Shown here one piece after another: positions 32,961-41,714 of a stretch of DNA of 64,000 nt. The notes below the pieces were generated by a model. That model was not told the DNA's origin, searched no databases, and saw only the letters and a program-made list of their open reading frames with translations. The stretch is from DASQPA01 sp963756455 (GTDB taxonomy: Bacteria; Acidobacteriota; Thermoanaerobaculia; Multivoradales; UBA5704), in contig CAVWNC010000003.1 of assembly GCA_963756455.1 (NCBI GenBank), positions 310,001 to 374,000 of the forward strand, given 5' to 3'. Both the position numbers and the translations under genes were made by a program. The number at the start of each line of letters is the position of its first letter. The stretch's first letter is position 1.

Positions 32961-34799
32961 CTACCGTCGCCACAGCCTGAGGAGCCATTCCCGCAGCCGC
33001 CAGGAGCGGGTGGCCGCCATGGCGGCCACCCGCTCCTGCCAGGCGGCGAGCTCGTCGTAGAGCCGGAAGCGCTCGTCTTCGAGCCTCCCCCGCTCCTCCC
33101 GGACGGCGGTGAAGCCCTGTTCGCTCGCCGCGAGCTGGCGGGCGAGCTCGTCGCGCTCGGCCCGCAGCCGGTCGCCTTCGACCCGCAGGCGGTCCCCTTC
33201 GGCCCGCAGCCGGTCGCGCTCGGCCGCCGTGCCCGTGAGCTCCGACTGGGCGAGCTTCACCTCGTGCTGGGCGGTGAGAAGCTGCGGCAGCCGGCGTCTG
33301 AAGAGGTCGCGGTGCTTGTCGATCATGTGGAGCCGGAGGGGCTCGCCGACCGCCGCGGTCAAAAGGCGGGTGGCCATGGAGCCCGGCCGCACCCGGTACT
33401 CGAAGGTGACCTCGGGGAGGCGGTGGAAACGCCAGCCGCGCTCGGCGGCGCCGATCCACAGGTCCCAGTCTTCCCAGCCCATCGCGGGCATGGTGCTGTC
33501 GTAGCCGCCGCACTGCTCCCAGACCTCGCGGCGGAACGCGGCGCAGGCATCGATGGAGTTGGCGCGGAGAAGTCCGTCCAAATCGAATTCCGGCACCGTG
33601 ACCCGTCCCGCGCGACAGCCGAAATCCTCGCGGTCGCCGTAGACCACCCCCACCTCGGGCTCGGCGTCGAGGACCGCCACCGCCGCCGCCGGGAAACCTG
33701 GCCGCAGGCGGTTGTCGGCATCGAGCGGCAGGAGGTAGCGGCCACGCGCCTCCCGGACCCCGCGGTTGCGCGCCGCGCCGAGGCCGGCGTTCGCCTGGTC
33801 GATCACCCGATAGCCGGCGCGGCGGAGGAGGTCGAGGAGGGCGAGCGTCCGCGCCTCGGTCGAGCCGTCGTTGACGATCAGGAGCTCGGTGCGCTCCGGG
33901 GCGCTCCGCTCGGCGCTCGCCACCGCCTCGATCAGCAGCTCGCCATCGTCGTGGCAGGGGATGACGATCGAGAGATCGACCGCGGTCGCATCCGCCGCCG
34001 CAAGGCGGCGGCCGTCGGGCGGCGGCGCCGACCACAGATCGGCCGCGGAGAGATCCGCCGCACGATCGAGATCGGCGAGGAGCCGGGCGCAGTCGGGATG
34101 GGCGGCCGCGGCGAGGACGACCCGGGGGTCCGCGCCGCCGACCCGGGAGAAGAGGTCGCCCGCAGTCGCGAGAGGGATTTCGGGGAGCACGACCCCGAGC
34201 TTCGCCGCGAGGAGCTCCCGCAGGCGCTCGGGCCCCCCGAGGAGAGCGTCGGCCGAGACGAGCAGGCAGCGCTCGCGATGGCGGCTATAGAAGTCGAGGA
34301 GGTGGCGGTTGTAGAAGGCCCAGATGCGATAGGCCCAGCCGGGGTGCTCTAAAAAGACGTCCGCCCCCAGGCGCTGCATGGAGTCCGCGACCTCCCAGGG
34401 GAAGCGATAGAGGAGGACGTAGCGGGCGTCCGGCAGGAGAGCGTCCCAGAAGTCGAGAAGGAGGGCCGTCCGCGGATCTTTCCAGCCCCAGAGACCGGAG
34501 CGGCCGGCGAGGAGCGAGCGAGCGGCATCCTCGAATGCCGCGAAACGGCCGCGGTCGAGCCGCTCGCTCTCCGTCCATCCCCAGTCGGGATGGCCGGGCT
34601 CGCCGTCCGGAGTGGCGGCGAGGAGCATCCGGCGGTCGAGGTCGAGGAAGCTCAGATCCTCGAAGTAGCCGGTGGGATTGGCGGCGTCGGCGGCGAGGAG
34701 ACGGCCACCGAGGTCGACCCCGGCCGCGGCGAACCAGGAGGCGACGAGCGAGGTCCCCGACCGGTGCATGCCGGTGATCACGATCGGGGCAGGGCTCAA
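32961..34799 (-). CDS. Sulfotransferase-glycosyltransferase 2 fusion with C-terminal coiled coil
   Basis: The 612-residue protein joins three parts. Residues 1-~265 are a sulfotransferase-like domain: PIVITGMHRSGTSLVASWF is the 5'-phosphosulfate (PAPS) loop and LWGWKDPRTALLLDFW and RYVLLYRFPWEVADSM follow as usual. Residues ~275-490 are a family 2 glycosyltransferase: LSIVIPCHDDGELLIEAVAS, GRYLLPLDADNRLRPG (DxD-type) and MGWEDWDLWIGAAERGW. Residues ~505-590 are a coiled coil with repeated DRLRAEG/DRLRVEG units. It may add a sugar and sulfate the product, or the first domain may be inactive. It heads a minus-strand operon with sulfatase-like genes and a methyltransferase. Confidence 0.83.
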   Translation of the reverse strand: MSPAPIVITGMHRSGTSLVASWFAAAGVDLGGRLLAADAANPTGYFEDLSFLDLDRRMLLAATPDGEPGHPDWGWTESERLDRGRFAAFEDAARSLLAGRSGLWGWKDPRTALLLDFWDALLPDARYVLLYRFPWEVADSMQRLGADVFLEHPGWAYRIWAFYNRHLLDFYSRHRERCLLVSADALLGGPERLRELLAAKLGVVLPEIPLATAGDLFSRVGGADPRVVLAAAAHPDCARLLADLDRAADLSAADLWSAPPPDGRRLAAADATAVDLSIVIPCHDDGELLIEAVASAERSAPERTELLIVNDGSTEARTLALLDLLRRAGYRVIDQANAGLGAARNRGVREARGRYLLPLDADNRLRPGFPAAAVAVLDAEPEVGVVYGDREDFGCRAGRVTVPEFDLDGLLRANSIDACAAFRREVWEQCGGYDSTMPAMGWEDWDLWIGAAERGWRFHRLPEVTFEYRVRPGSMATRLLTAAVGEPLRLHMIDKHRDLFRRRLPQLLTAQHEVKLAQSELTGTAAERDRLRAEGDRLRVEGDRLRAERDELARQLAASEQGFTAVREERGRLEDERFRLYDELAAWQERVAAMAATRSWRLREWLLRLWRR

Positions 34800-34809
34800 G
34801 CGGTGGCCT

Positions 34810-35244
34810 TCAGCTTTCGCTGGCGCGGTCGTAGTTCACGATGTTCTCCCACTCCGAGGCGTCCGAGCGCGCGACGACGGCGACGACCGGCTCCGTCGCG
34901 CTCAGGTTGAACACCTCGTGGGGCACCCCGGGCTCGATGAAGATGAAGTCGCCGGCCCCGTTCTCGACCGCCTGCTTCAGGCCCTTCCCGTACTCGTGCC
35001 TCACCCGCCCTTCGAGGATGTAGAGCATGACCTCGAAACCGACGTGGATGTGGGCGTAGGCGACGCCGCCGGGGGGAATGGTGGCGACGTTCATCGACAG
35101 GTGTTGCGCCGGGACGTTCTTCGCCGACAGCCCCACCCGGTACTGGATGTTGTTCCAGCCCCGGCAACTGCCGCTCCCGCGGACGACGAAGATCCCCTCC
35201 TCCCCCTCGACCGCGGCCTTGAGCTCTGGGATGACTTCCGCCAT
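34810..35244 (-). CDS. Single-domain cupin protein
   Basis: This 144-residue cytosolic protein has the two cupin motifs: VATIPPGGVAYAHIHVGFEVMLYILEGRVRHEYG (motif 1, with HxH and the later E/G) and GAGDFIFIEPGVPHEVFNLSATEPVVAVV (motif 2, with PxxxPHEVxN). Both usual His ligands are present, so a metal site is likely. Such small cupins act as sugar or auxin-like binders, isomerases or dioxygenases; none can be chosen. The ATG at 35244 has GAAGGAGAG 6-8 bases upstream and is preferred to a longer start at 35277. It sits 10 bases upstream of the sulfotransferase-glycosyltransferase gene. Confidence 0.85.
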   Translation of the reverse strand: MAEVIPELKAAVEGEEGIFVVRGSGSCRGWNNIQYRVGLSAKNVPAQHLSMNVATIPPGGVAYAHIHVGFEVMLYILEGRVRHEYGKGLKQAVENGAGDFIFIEPGVPHEVFNLSATEPVVAVVARSDASEWENIVNYDRASES

Positions 35245-35318
35245 GACGACTCTCCTTCGGTGGCGCGAGGATAGCACCCACGGCCGCGGGATGCCGTGGG
35301 ATACTGCACCAAAATCCC

Positions 35319-35975
35319 ATGCCAGCCCCTTCTGCCGACCCTCACCCGTCCCCCTTCCGCCTGCAGGCGACGGGCGTCCTCCTCTTCCTCTTCATCCCCG
35401 TCGTGCTCTTCCTCTTCGTCCGTCACCCGGAGCCGATCGGTCTCTCGCTCGCCGCCGGGGTCGTGCTCATGGTGGGGCACCGCTTCCTCGCCCGTCCCTA
35501 CATGGAGCGCGCCCGGGCCGCCAAGTGCCTGTGGTGCAACCGCGCTCTCCCCCAAGCTTCCGAGACGCTGGAGCTCGAAACCGCCGCCGGGCCGCTCACC
35601 GCCCGCTGCTGCCCCGGCCATCGCACCCCCGCGGCGCGCTTCTTCGCCAACGCCTTCGCCTGGCGGCTCGTCCTCCGCATCGGCATCTTTCTTCCCCTGC
35701 TCCTCCTCCTGGGAAGCCTCGCCTGGACCGCCCTCGGAGCCGCCGGCCGGCCGGTTCCCCTCCCTGCGATCACCGCTCTCTTCCAGCTCGTCGTCGGATT
35801 GACCGTGAACGTCGCCGCCCTCGGCCCCTTCCTGGGCAAGCCGGTCGAGCGGCCGGCGGTACCCTTCCCGATCCACAACTTCTTTCTCCTCGGGGTGCGG
35901 AACCTCCTCTGGATCTTCCGCCTGGTGGGGATCTGGTGGATCGTCCGCGGGCTCCTCTATTTCTTCCGCCCCTGA
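35319..35975 (+). CDS. Multi-pass membrane protein with a Cys-rich soluble loop
   Basis: The 218-residue protein has two N-terminal hydrophobic segments (VLLFLFIPVVLFLFV and LSLAAGVVLMVGHRFL), a cytosolic or periplasmic loop with CLWCNRAL and RCCPGHR (a possible zinc site of CxxC plus CC-x2-H type), and about four more hydrophobic segments ending IWWIVRGLLYFFRP. I do not recognise the family. A GATACT hexamer lies 14 bases before the ATG, so it may have its own promoter with a very short leader. It is convergent with the ADOP permease gene. Confidence 0.7.
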   Translation: MPAPSADPHPSPFRLQATGVLLFLFIPVVLFLFVRHPEPIGLSLAAGVVLMVGHRFLARPYMERARAAKCLWCNRALPQASETLELETAAGPLTARCCPGHRTPAARFFANAFAWRLVLRIGIFLPLLLLLGSLAWTALGAAGRPVPLPAITALFQLVVGLTVNVAALGPFLGKPVERPAVPFPIHNFFLLGVRNLLWIFRLVGIWWIVRGLLYFFRP

Positions 35976-35991
35976 TCTCCTGTCGGTCGCC

Positions 35992-38493
35992 TCACTCCGC
36001 CCGGAAGGCGACGGAGGGATCGATCCTCGCCGCTCGCTGGGCGGGTGCCCAGGCGGCGACCAGGCCGACCGCGAAGAGGACGAGGATGGTGGCGAGGATC
36101 GTCAGCGGGTCGGCGGTCGTCTCGGTCCCCTGCATCAGGCCGGCCAGGAGCCGGAGGAAGGCGAGGGTCGCCCCGAGCCCCAGGACGACGCCGAGCGCCA
36201 CCTGGAGGAGCGCGCGACGGAGCACCAGCCCCAGCGCCCCGCCGGGCGTCGACCCCAGGGCCATGCGGACGCCGATCTCCCGCGTCCGCCGGCTGACCGA
36301 GAAGCTCATGGCGCTCCCCAGGCCGAGCCCGGCGAGGGCTAAACCCAGGGCGCCGAAGAGGGCGAGGAACTGCGAGCTCATGCGCTGGTTCCACAGGCTC
36401 CGTTCGAGGTGGAGCGCGAAGGGCAGGACGTCCAGGATCGCCATCTCCGGATGGCTCCGCCGCAGCTCGCGGCGGAGAGTCGGCTGCAGGCCGGCGGGAT
36501 CGATCGCGCCCGCGGTGCGGACGAGGAGCGTCATCAGGCGGTGCGGGTTCTGCGCCAGCGGCAGGTAGAGGAGAGGCGCCGGACGCTCCCAAAGGTTGAC
36601 CGTACGGGTGTCGGCGACGACCCCGATCACCTCCGCCGGGACGAGCGCCGATGCGAGTCCGGAGTCCGCGTGCCCCGGCCGGGAGGGGGGGCCGGGCAGC
36701 AGGAGCCGTCGGCCGAGCGCGCTACCTCCCGGCCAGAGCGCGGCGGCCAGGGACTGGTTGACGATCGCCACCCTGGGGGCGCCGTCTTGATCCCGGCGCT
36801 CGAAGGCGCGGCCGGCGAGCCGGGGGATCTTCAGGGTCTCGAAATAGCCGAGCCCGACGACGGAGAGGTTCGGGGTGAGCGGCTGGCCGCGCCGTTCCGG
36901 CACCTCGACTTTCCCATTGTGGCTCCAGCCGGCGAGCGGCACGCCCCAGGAGAGGGCGACGGATTGGACGCCGGGGAGCGTCCGCACCTGGTCTGCGATC
37001 TCTTCCAGAATCTTCGCCTGCCGCGGGGAGTTGCCCTCCTGCCCCTCGGGGAGGACGCTGCTGACGAGGAGGACGTTCGCCGCGTCGAACCCCATCCGCG
37101 TGTGCTCCAGGCGCCAGAAGCTCTGGGCGAGAAAGCCGGTGCCGGCGAGGAGCCAGGTGGAGAGCGCCACCTGGGCGACGACCAGGAGAACCGGCGCCCC
37201 CAGCCGGGAGCCCGGGGCGGCATCTTCTGAGACCCCGCCGCGGTGCGAGGAGAGCAGGCGGCGCCGGGAGGTGGCGCGGAGCGCCGGCAGCAGCCCGGAG
37301 AGGAGACCGGCGGCAAGGCAGAGGAGGAGAGCGATGGCGAGCACCCGGAAGTCCAGGCGCAGTTGGACGAGATCCTCCCCGTAGCTCCCCAGACCGGTCG
37401 ACATGCTGGCGACGCGGAGGGTGCTCTCGATGAGGCGGCTGGCCTCGAAGCCCAGCCCCAGACCCACCGCTCCGCCGGCGAGGGCCAGGAGCACGCTCTC
37501 GGCGAGCATCTGGCGGACCAGGCGCCAGCGGCCGGACCCCAAGGCCACCCGCACCGCGAGGTCGTGCCGACGGTCGACGGCGCTCGCGAGTTGCAGGTTG
37601 GTGACGTTGGCGCAGGCGAGGAGGAGGAGACCGACGAAGAGCAGAATCCTTTGGGCGGCGGGGAGGAGGAGGGCGCGGGTCGCCGGATCGACGACCCGGC
37701 CGGCAGGGAGGACGTGGAGCCGCCGCGGCATCCCCGGCCGCGGGTCCACCGGGTCGAGCCCGCGGGCGACGGCGGCGAGCGCCGCCTGCGCCTGGCCCGG
37801 CTCGACTCCGGGACGCAGGCGGCCCCAGAGATACAGCCATTCGGCGCGGCGGTCCGAGAGCCGGCCGCCGACACCGGCCCGGACCAGATCCTGTTGAGCG
37901 ATCGTCAGGTAGGCGTCGGTGGGAAAGCCGGTGCCGAGGAAATGATCGGGCATGACGCCGACGATCCGCACCGGGTGGCCGTTCAGACGGACGAGGCGCC
38001 CCAACACCCGGGGGTCGCCCTCGAAGGCACGGTGCCAGAAGGGGGTGGAGAGGACGGCGGCGGGCTCGGCGCCCGGCCGATCGTCGTCGGGGGTCAGGGT
38101 GCGGCCGCGTTGGGGCTCGATCCCGAGGAGGCTGAAAAAGTTGCCGCTGACGAGCTGGCCCCAGGCGTTGACGGTGGCGCTCCCGGTATCGACCGTGGAG
38201 TTGAACGAGGCCGCCGCGGCGAGGTCGTCTAAAACCCGGTTGCGATCGCGGTAGTCGAGATAGTCGGGGTAGGAGAACGGTCCCTGGCCGCCCACGGCCT
38301 CCTGCTCGACGGCGACCAGGCGCTCCGGCGCTCGGGCCGGCAGCTCGGCCCAGAGGAGAAAGTCGAGATAGCTGAAGACAGAGACGTTGGCCCCCAGGCC
38401 CAGGGCCAGGCTGAGGACGACGACGAGCGAGCGCCCCGGGCGTTTCCACCCCGAGCGCACGGCATACCGGAGATCCTCCAGAAATCCCGCCAT
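35992..38493 (-). CDS. ADOP-family duplicated ABC permease (MacB/FtsX type) A
   Basis: The 833-residue inner-membrane protein has the duplicated permease layout of acidobacterial orphan permeases: N-terminal FLEDLRYAVRSGWKRPGRSL, first helix, a MacB-type periplasmic domain, then three helices (LLFVGLLLLACANVTNLQLA ... ), an FtsX core with RHDLAVRVALGSGRWRLVRQ, a second periplasmic domain, and a last set of helices with RTREIGVRMALGSTPGGALG. It ends in DPSVAFRAE, the usual ADOP end. No ATPase is nearby, as is normal for the group. AGGAGGG lies 6 bases before the ATG at 38493; the longer frame has no such site. The substrate is unknown; related MacB proteins export small molecules or peptides. 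Confidence 0.9.
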   Translation of the reverse strand: MAGFLEDLRYAVRSGWKRPGRSLVVVLSLALGLGANVSVFSYLDFLLWAELPARAPERLVAVEQEAVGGQGPFSYPDYLDYRDRNRVLDDLAAAASFNSTVDTGSATVNAWGQLVSGNFFSLLGIEPQRGRTLTPDDDRPGAEPAAVLSTPFWHRAFEGDPRVLGRLVRLNGHPVRIVGVMPDHFLGTGFPTDAYLTIAQQDLVRAGVGGRLSDRRAEWLYLWGRLRPGVEPGQAQAALAAVARGLDPVDPRPGMPRRLHVLPAGRVVDPATRALLLPAAQRILLFVGLLLLACANVTNLQLASAVDRRHDLAVRVALGSGRWRLVRQMLAESVLLALAGGAVGLGLGFEASRLIESTLRVASMSTGLGSYGEDLVQLRLDFRVLAIALLLCLAAGLLSGLLPALRATSRRRLLSSHRGGVSEDAAPGSRLGAPVLLVVAQVALSTWLLAGTGFLAQSFWRLEHTRMGFDAANVLLVSSVLPEGQEGNSPRQAKILEEIADQVRTLPGVQSVALSWGVPLAGWSHNGKVEVPERRGQPLTPNLSVVGLGYFETLKIPRLAGRAFERRDQDGAPRVAIVNQSLAAALWPGGSALGRRLLLPGPPSRPGHADSGLASALVPAEVIGVVADTRTVNLWERPAPLLYLPLAQNPHRLMTLLVRTAGAIDPAGLQPTLRRELRRSHPEMAILDVLPFALHLERSLWNQRMSSQFLALFGALGLALAGLGLGSAMSFSVSRRTREIGVRMALGSTPGGALGLVLRRALLQVALGVVLGLGATLAFLRLLAGLMQGTETTADPLTILATILVLFAVGLVAAWAPAQRAARIDPSVAFRAE

Positions 38494-38600
38494 GGGTAGC
38501 CCTCCTATGAGACGAAGCCTCTCCTCATAGTATGCGGAAAGGAGAAGGCGTTCCACGGAGATCGGGCGTTCACGCAAGGCGGGCCGGGGCATTGCCCCGG

Positions 38601-38757
38601 CGGAGACGTCCCGCGGTCTCCGTGGCCTATGAAACGGTATCGTTCAGGACTTGGGACGTCTCTACCACCTTCGCCGTTGGGTGACCGGAGGGCGTAGAGA
38701 CGTCCCAGATCCTGAACGATATCCTGCGCAGGCCACGGGGACTGCGGGACGTCTCCG
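38601..38757. repeat. 157-bp nested palindrome with four GGGACGTCTC motifs
   Basis: Two nested inverted repeats share one centre. The outer arms, 38601-38627 and 38731-38757, are 27 bases with two mismatches; the inner arms, 38638-38665 and 38694-38721, are 28 bases with two mismatches; the loop is ~28 bases. The ten-base word GGGACGTCTC or its complement occurs four times, alternating in strand. The transcript would fold into one long hairpin. It lies between the ADOP permease start and the Kazal gene end, so it could end the Kazal transcript or be a small non-autonomous mobile element. Confidence 0.8.
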
Positions 38758-38780
38758 GATAGGGCTGTCGTCCCCTACGT

Positions 38781-39347
38781 TCAACCCGCCGAGGGGCACT
38801 CCCCCGTCGCCTTCTGCGAGACGCCCGCGGCGCGGCGGAGGCAGTCGTTGGGGTAGGTCTTGTTGTCGCAGCCGCAGACCGGGTTGAAGCTCTGCGGACA
38901 GGTCTGGGGCTCGACGACGCAGCGCCCGGCGCCCTGGCCGCCGCAGGTCCCCACCAGGAATTCGCAGAAATTGCTCGTCCCCGTGCAGTCCGCGTCGCCC
39001 TTGCAGGCGGCGGGCTCCTGGGCGGCATGGCAGGCTCCCGCCTTGGCCGCCCGAACGCCGGCCTTCAGGAGCTGGCACTCGTTTCCATAGGTGATGCCGT
39101 CGCAGCCGCAGACCTGGGGACCGGCCTCCTGGCAGGTCGCGGGCACGGCGACGCAGGTGCCGGCGAGGTCCGTCGTGCCGCACTGCGCGGCGGGGAACCG
39201 GCAGGCCTGGCCGTCGGGACACTTGACGTTGGCAAAGCCCCCGCAGACCGTACCCGCCTGCGCCCGGACCGCCAGGGCGCTCCCGAGCCAGAGGACGACA
39301 GCGAGCAGGGAGAGCGAGAGGGGGCTGCGCGAATGCTTGAACATCAT
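38781..39347 (-). CDS. Secreted protein with two Kazal-type inhibitor domains
   Basis: The 188-residue protein has a signal peptide (LSLLAVVLWLGSALAVRAQA) and two Kazal domains recognised by their core: VCGCDGITYGNECQLLKAGV (about residues 65-106) and VCGCDNKTYPNDCLRRAAGV (about 143-184), each ending with the last Cys (GAC, GEC). Further Cys pairs precede each domain. It should inhibit serine proteases outside the cell or in the periplasm, protecting the cell or controlling its own secreted enzymes. The start could be either of two adjacent ATG codons (39347 or 39344). It is divergent from the ECF sigma factor gene. Confidence 0.85.
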   Translation of the reverse strand: MMFKHSRSPLSLSLLAVVLWLGSALAVRAQAGTVCGGFANVKCPDGQACRFPAAQCGTTDLAGTCVAVPATCQEAGPQVCGCDGITYGNECQLLKAGVRAAKAGACHAAQEPAACKGDADCTGTSNFCEFLVGTCGGQGAGRCVVEPQTCPQSFNPVCGCDNKTYPNDCLRRAAGVSQKATGECPSAG

Positions 39348-39582
39348 GAAGAACCTCCATGCGAAGGGGATGCAATTCCGGTTCCGCAGTCGAGGCCGCC
39401 CGAGTTGTCTGGACGGCGCGCAAGACGTCCAAAACCTGGACGTTCCCCGAGCCCTCCGAAATCGCGTTGAGCGGCGCCTCCCGGTGTAGAGCCTGAAATA
39501 GAACCATCGCTAAAATCGGATGGATTGCTTCTTGCAGTTTCTCTGGGCGAGCCAATGAATCAGCAATGCTCGGGAGGTTTTT

Positions 39583-40218
39583 GTGAAAAATAATAGGGCT
39601 GGGGATCAGGATCGGCACCTCTACCTTATGAGTCGCGTCGCCACTGGCGATCAGGGTGCATTCGCGGAGCTCTTCGACTGCTCCGCTCCGGCAATTCTGG
39701 GCTTTCTCGTTCGTCACCTCCGCTCCCGTGCGGAGGCCGAAGAGGTGCTCCAGGAAGTCTTCTTACAGATCTGGGAGCAGGCCGGCGCCTATCGTCCGGA
39801 CGGTCTCGCCCCCCTCTCCTGGATGATCATGCTCGCCCGCCATCGTGCCATCGACCGGCTGCGCAGCGAGGTCTCGCGCATCAGGCGGGAGACGCGCTAT
39901 GAGGACCATCCGGAAATTCCGCGGTGCGCCGCGCCGCTCGGCACCCATCGGATCGAGGAGTGGGAACAGCAGAAGCTGATCGCGAGCACCCTCCGCGACC
40001 TGCCCGCCGAGCAGCGCACCTGTATCGAGCTCGCCTTCTTCCAGGGGCTGACCCACCAGGACATCGCGGATCGTCTGCAGGCGCCGCTCGGCACCGTCAA
40101 GTCGCGCATCCGCAAAGGTCTCTCGGAGATGAAGAAGGCGATGGCGACCGAACGCCAGCTCTCCCTCGCCTACTTCCCCCGGCACGAGGGCCCAGGCGCG
40201 ATGCAGGCGATGGCGTAA
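39583..40218 (+). CDS. ECF-type RNA polymerase sigma factor (SigK/RpoE-like)
   Basis: The 211-residue protein shows sigma region 2 (AFAELFDCSAPAILGFLVRH ... EEVLQEVFLQIWEQ ... SWMIMLARHRAIDRLRS) and region 4 (LPAEQRTCIELAFFQGLTHQDIADRL, then PLGTVKSRIRKGLSEMKK, a helix-turn-helix). It should direct RNA polymerase to a small set of promoters. The GTG start at 39583 has GGGAGG 8-9 bases upstream. The usual partner anti-sigma gene is not adjacent; the following gene is a haem-pathway enzyme. The trigger is therefore unclear; control may be by a distant anti-sigma factor. Confidence 0.9.
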   Translation: MKNNRAGDQDRHLYLMSRVATGDQGAFAELFDCSAPAILGFLVRHLRSRAEAEEVLQEVFLQIWEQAGAYRPDGLAPLSWMIMLARHRAIDRLRSEVSRIRRETRYEDHPEIPRCAAPLGTHRIEEWEQQKLIASTLRDLPAEQRTCIELAFFQGLTHQDIADRLQAPLGTVKSRIRKGLSEMKKAMATERQLSLAYFPRHEGPGAMQAMA

Positions 40219-40257
40219 AGTCGCCGTTCCCCCGGGTTCCGCGGATAATGGAACCCG

Positions 40258-41655
40258 ATGAGCTCGGCAGCCCTCTCTCGTTTCGACGCCATCGTGATCG
40301 GCGGCGGCATCTCCGGCCTCGCCGCCGCCTTTCGCCTGCGCCGGGGCGGCTCCGCCGTCGCCGTTCTCGAAGCCTCGCCTCGCGTGGGCGGAGCGATCGA
40401 GACCTATGTGGAGGGCGGCTGGCACTTCGAGCTCGGCCCCAATACGGTGGTCGAAGCCAAGGGCGATGCCGGCGATGCCTCGGGAATCGGCCGGCTGATC
40501 GCCGCGGCGGGTCTGGACGGGGAGAGAATCGCCGCCTCGCCGGAGGCCCAGAGGCGATATCTCTTAAAGGGCGGCCGGCTCCACCCCCTGCCCGGCGGCC
40601 CGGGCAGCCTGCTCTGCACCCCGCTCTTTCCCCTCCGCGCCAAGCTCCGCTTCCTCCGCGAGCCCTGGATCGGGCGGCCGGAGGGCGATCCGGAGGAATC
40701 GGTCGCCACCTTCGTGCGGCGGCGCCTGGGGCCGGATTTTCTCGACTACGCGGTGGGTCCGTTCGTCTCCGGGGTCTATGCCGGCGACCCTGAGCGGCTC
40801 TCCCTGCGCTGGGCCGTACCGAAGATCGCCGCCCTGGAACGCGAGCACGGAAGCCTCCTCCGTGGGGCGATCGCCCGGCGCCGAGGTCAGCGGACGGCTG
40901 GCGAGACCGGAGATGCCGGAGGACACGGCACTCTCCTCTCCTTCCGCACCGGCCTCGCGGAGCTGCCACGGCGGCTCGCCCAGGAGATCGGCGACGTGCG
41001 GACCGGCGTCGCCGCCCGCCGGGTCCTCCCCGCGGCAGACGGCTTCCGGATCGAGACCGACGCCGGACCGCTCTCGACCCGGCGGGTGCTCCTCGCCGTC
41101 CCGGCGGACGTCGCGGCCGGTCTCTTGGAAGTGGCGACCGGCGGCCGGAGCCTCGCCTTCGCCGAGATCCCCTACGCGCCGGTCGCCGTCGTCGCCCTGG
41201 GCTACCGCCGGGAGGACGTCGCCCACCCTCTCGACGGCTTCGGTTACCTGGTGCCGAGGAAGGAGGGGAAGCGCACGCTCGGCTGCCTCTTCCCCTCGAC
41301 GATCTTCCCCGACCGCGCGCCTGCCGGCCACGTCGCCTTGGCCGTTTTCGCCGGCGGCCGGACCGACCCCGAGCTCGTCACCTGGGACGAAGACCGGATC
41401 GCCGCCACGATCGAGTCGGAGGTCGGCGAAACGCTCGGTGTTTCTGCCGCCGCTCGCCCCGTCTTCCGCCTCGTCCGCCGCTGGCCACGGGCGATCCCCC
41501 AGTACGAGATCGGCCACGGCCGCTTCGTGGACTTAAAGAACGCCATCGAGCGGGACCTCCCCGGGCTCCACATCGGCGGCAACTTCTTAACCGGCATCTC
41601 GGTTCCCGACTGCGTCCGGAACGGGGCCCTGGTGGCGAAGGAAATTTTGGGCTGA
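40258..41655 (+). CDS. hemG: Oxygen-dependent protoporphyrinogen/coproporphyrinogen oxidase (HemY type)
   Basis: This 465-residue flavoprotein has an N-terminal FAD-binding motif DAIVIGGGISGLAAAFRLRRGG with VLEASPRVGGAIET after it, then the family patterns HFELGPNTV, DYAVGPFVSGVYAGDPERLS and a C-terminal GLHIGGNFLTGISVPDCV, the usual FAD-contacting end. It oxidises (copro/proto)porphyrinogen to the porphyrin late in haem synthesis, at the inner face of the membrane. The gene is also called hemY in Gram-positives. A GATAAT box lies 9 bases before the ATG, so the message may be nearly leaderless. The nearby multihaem cytochromes would need the product. Confidence 0.88.
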   Translation: MSSAALSRFDAIVIGGGISGLAAAFRLRRGGSAVAVLEASPRVGGAIETYVEGGWHFELGPNTVVEAKGDAGDASGIGRLIAAAGLDGERIAASPEAQRRYLLKGGRLHPLPGGPGSLLCTPLFPLRAKLRFLREPWIGRPEGDPEESVATFVRRRLGPDFLDYAVGPFVSGVYAGDPERLSLRWAVPKIAALEREHGSLLRGAIARRRGQRTAGETGDAGGHGTLLSFRTGLAELPRRLAQEIGDVRTGVAARRVLPAADGFRIETDAGPLSTRRVLLAVPADVAAGLLEVATGGRSLAFAEIPYAPVAVVALGYRREDVAHPLDGFGYLVPRKEGKRTLGCLFPSTIFPDRAPAGHVALAVFAGGRTDPELVTWDEDRIAATIESEVGETLGVSAAARPVFRLVRRWPRAIPQYEIGHGRFVDLKNAIERDLPGLHIGGNFLTGISVPDCVRNGALVAKEILG

Positions 41656-41678
41656 CGGGCCTCTTTGACCCCTCCTCA

Positions 41679-41707
41679 TTGGCGGGCATTTTTCTTGCGG
41701 GTACAAT
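41679..41707 (+). promoter_or_regulatory. Promoter of the PqqD-like operon, probably leaderless
   Basis: TTGGCG (41679-41684), a 17-base spacer and TACAAT (41702-41707). The predicted start of transcription is within a base or two of the ATG at 41715, so the first gene is likely translated without a leader. Confidence 0.55.
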
Positions 41708-41714
41708 CGGCGCC

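Noticed and set aside
31505..32980. A 491-codon plus-strand open frame
   Set aside because: Antisense to the formylglycine-type sulfatase, which has all family motifs.
38662..39717. A 351-codon minus-strand frame over the Kazal gene and sigma factor start
   Set aside because: It crosses the palindrome and the divergent promoter region. The Kazal gene in another frame has a signal peptide and domains.
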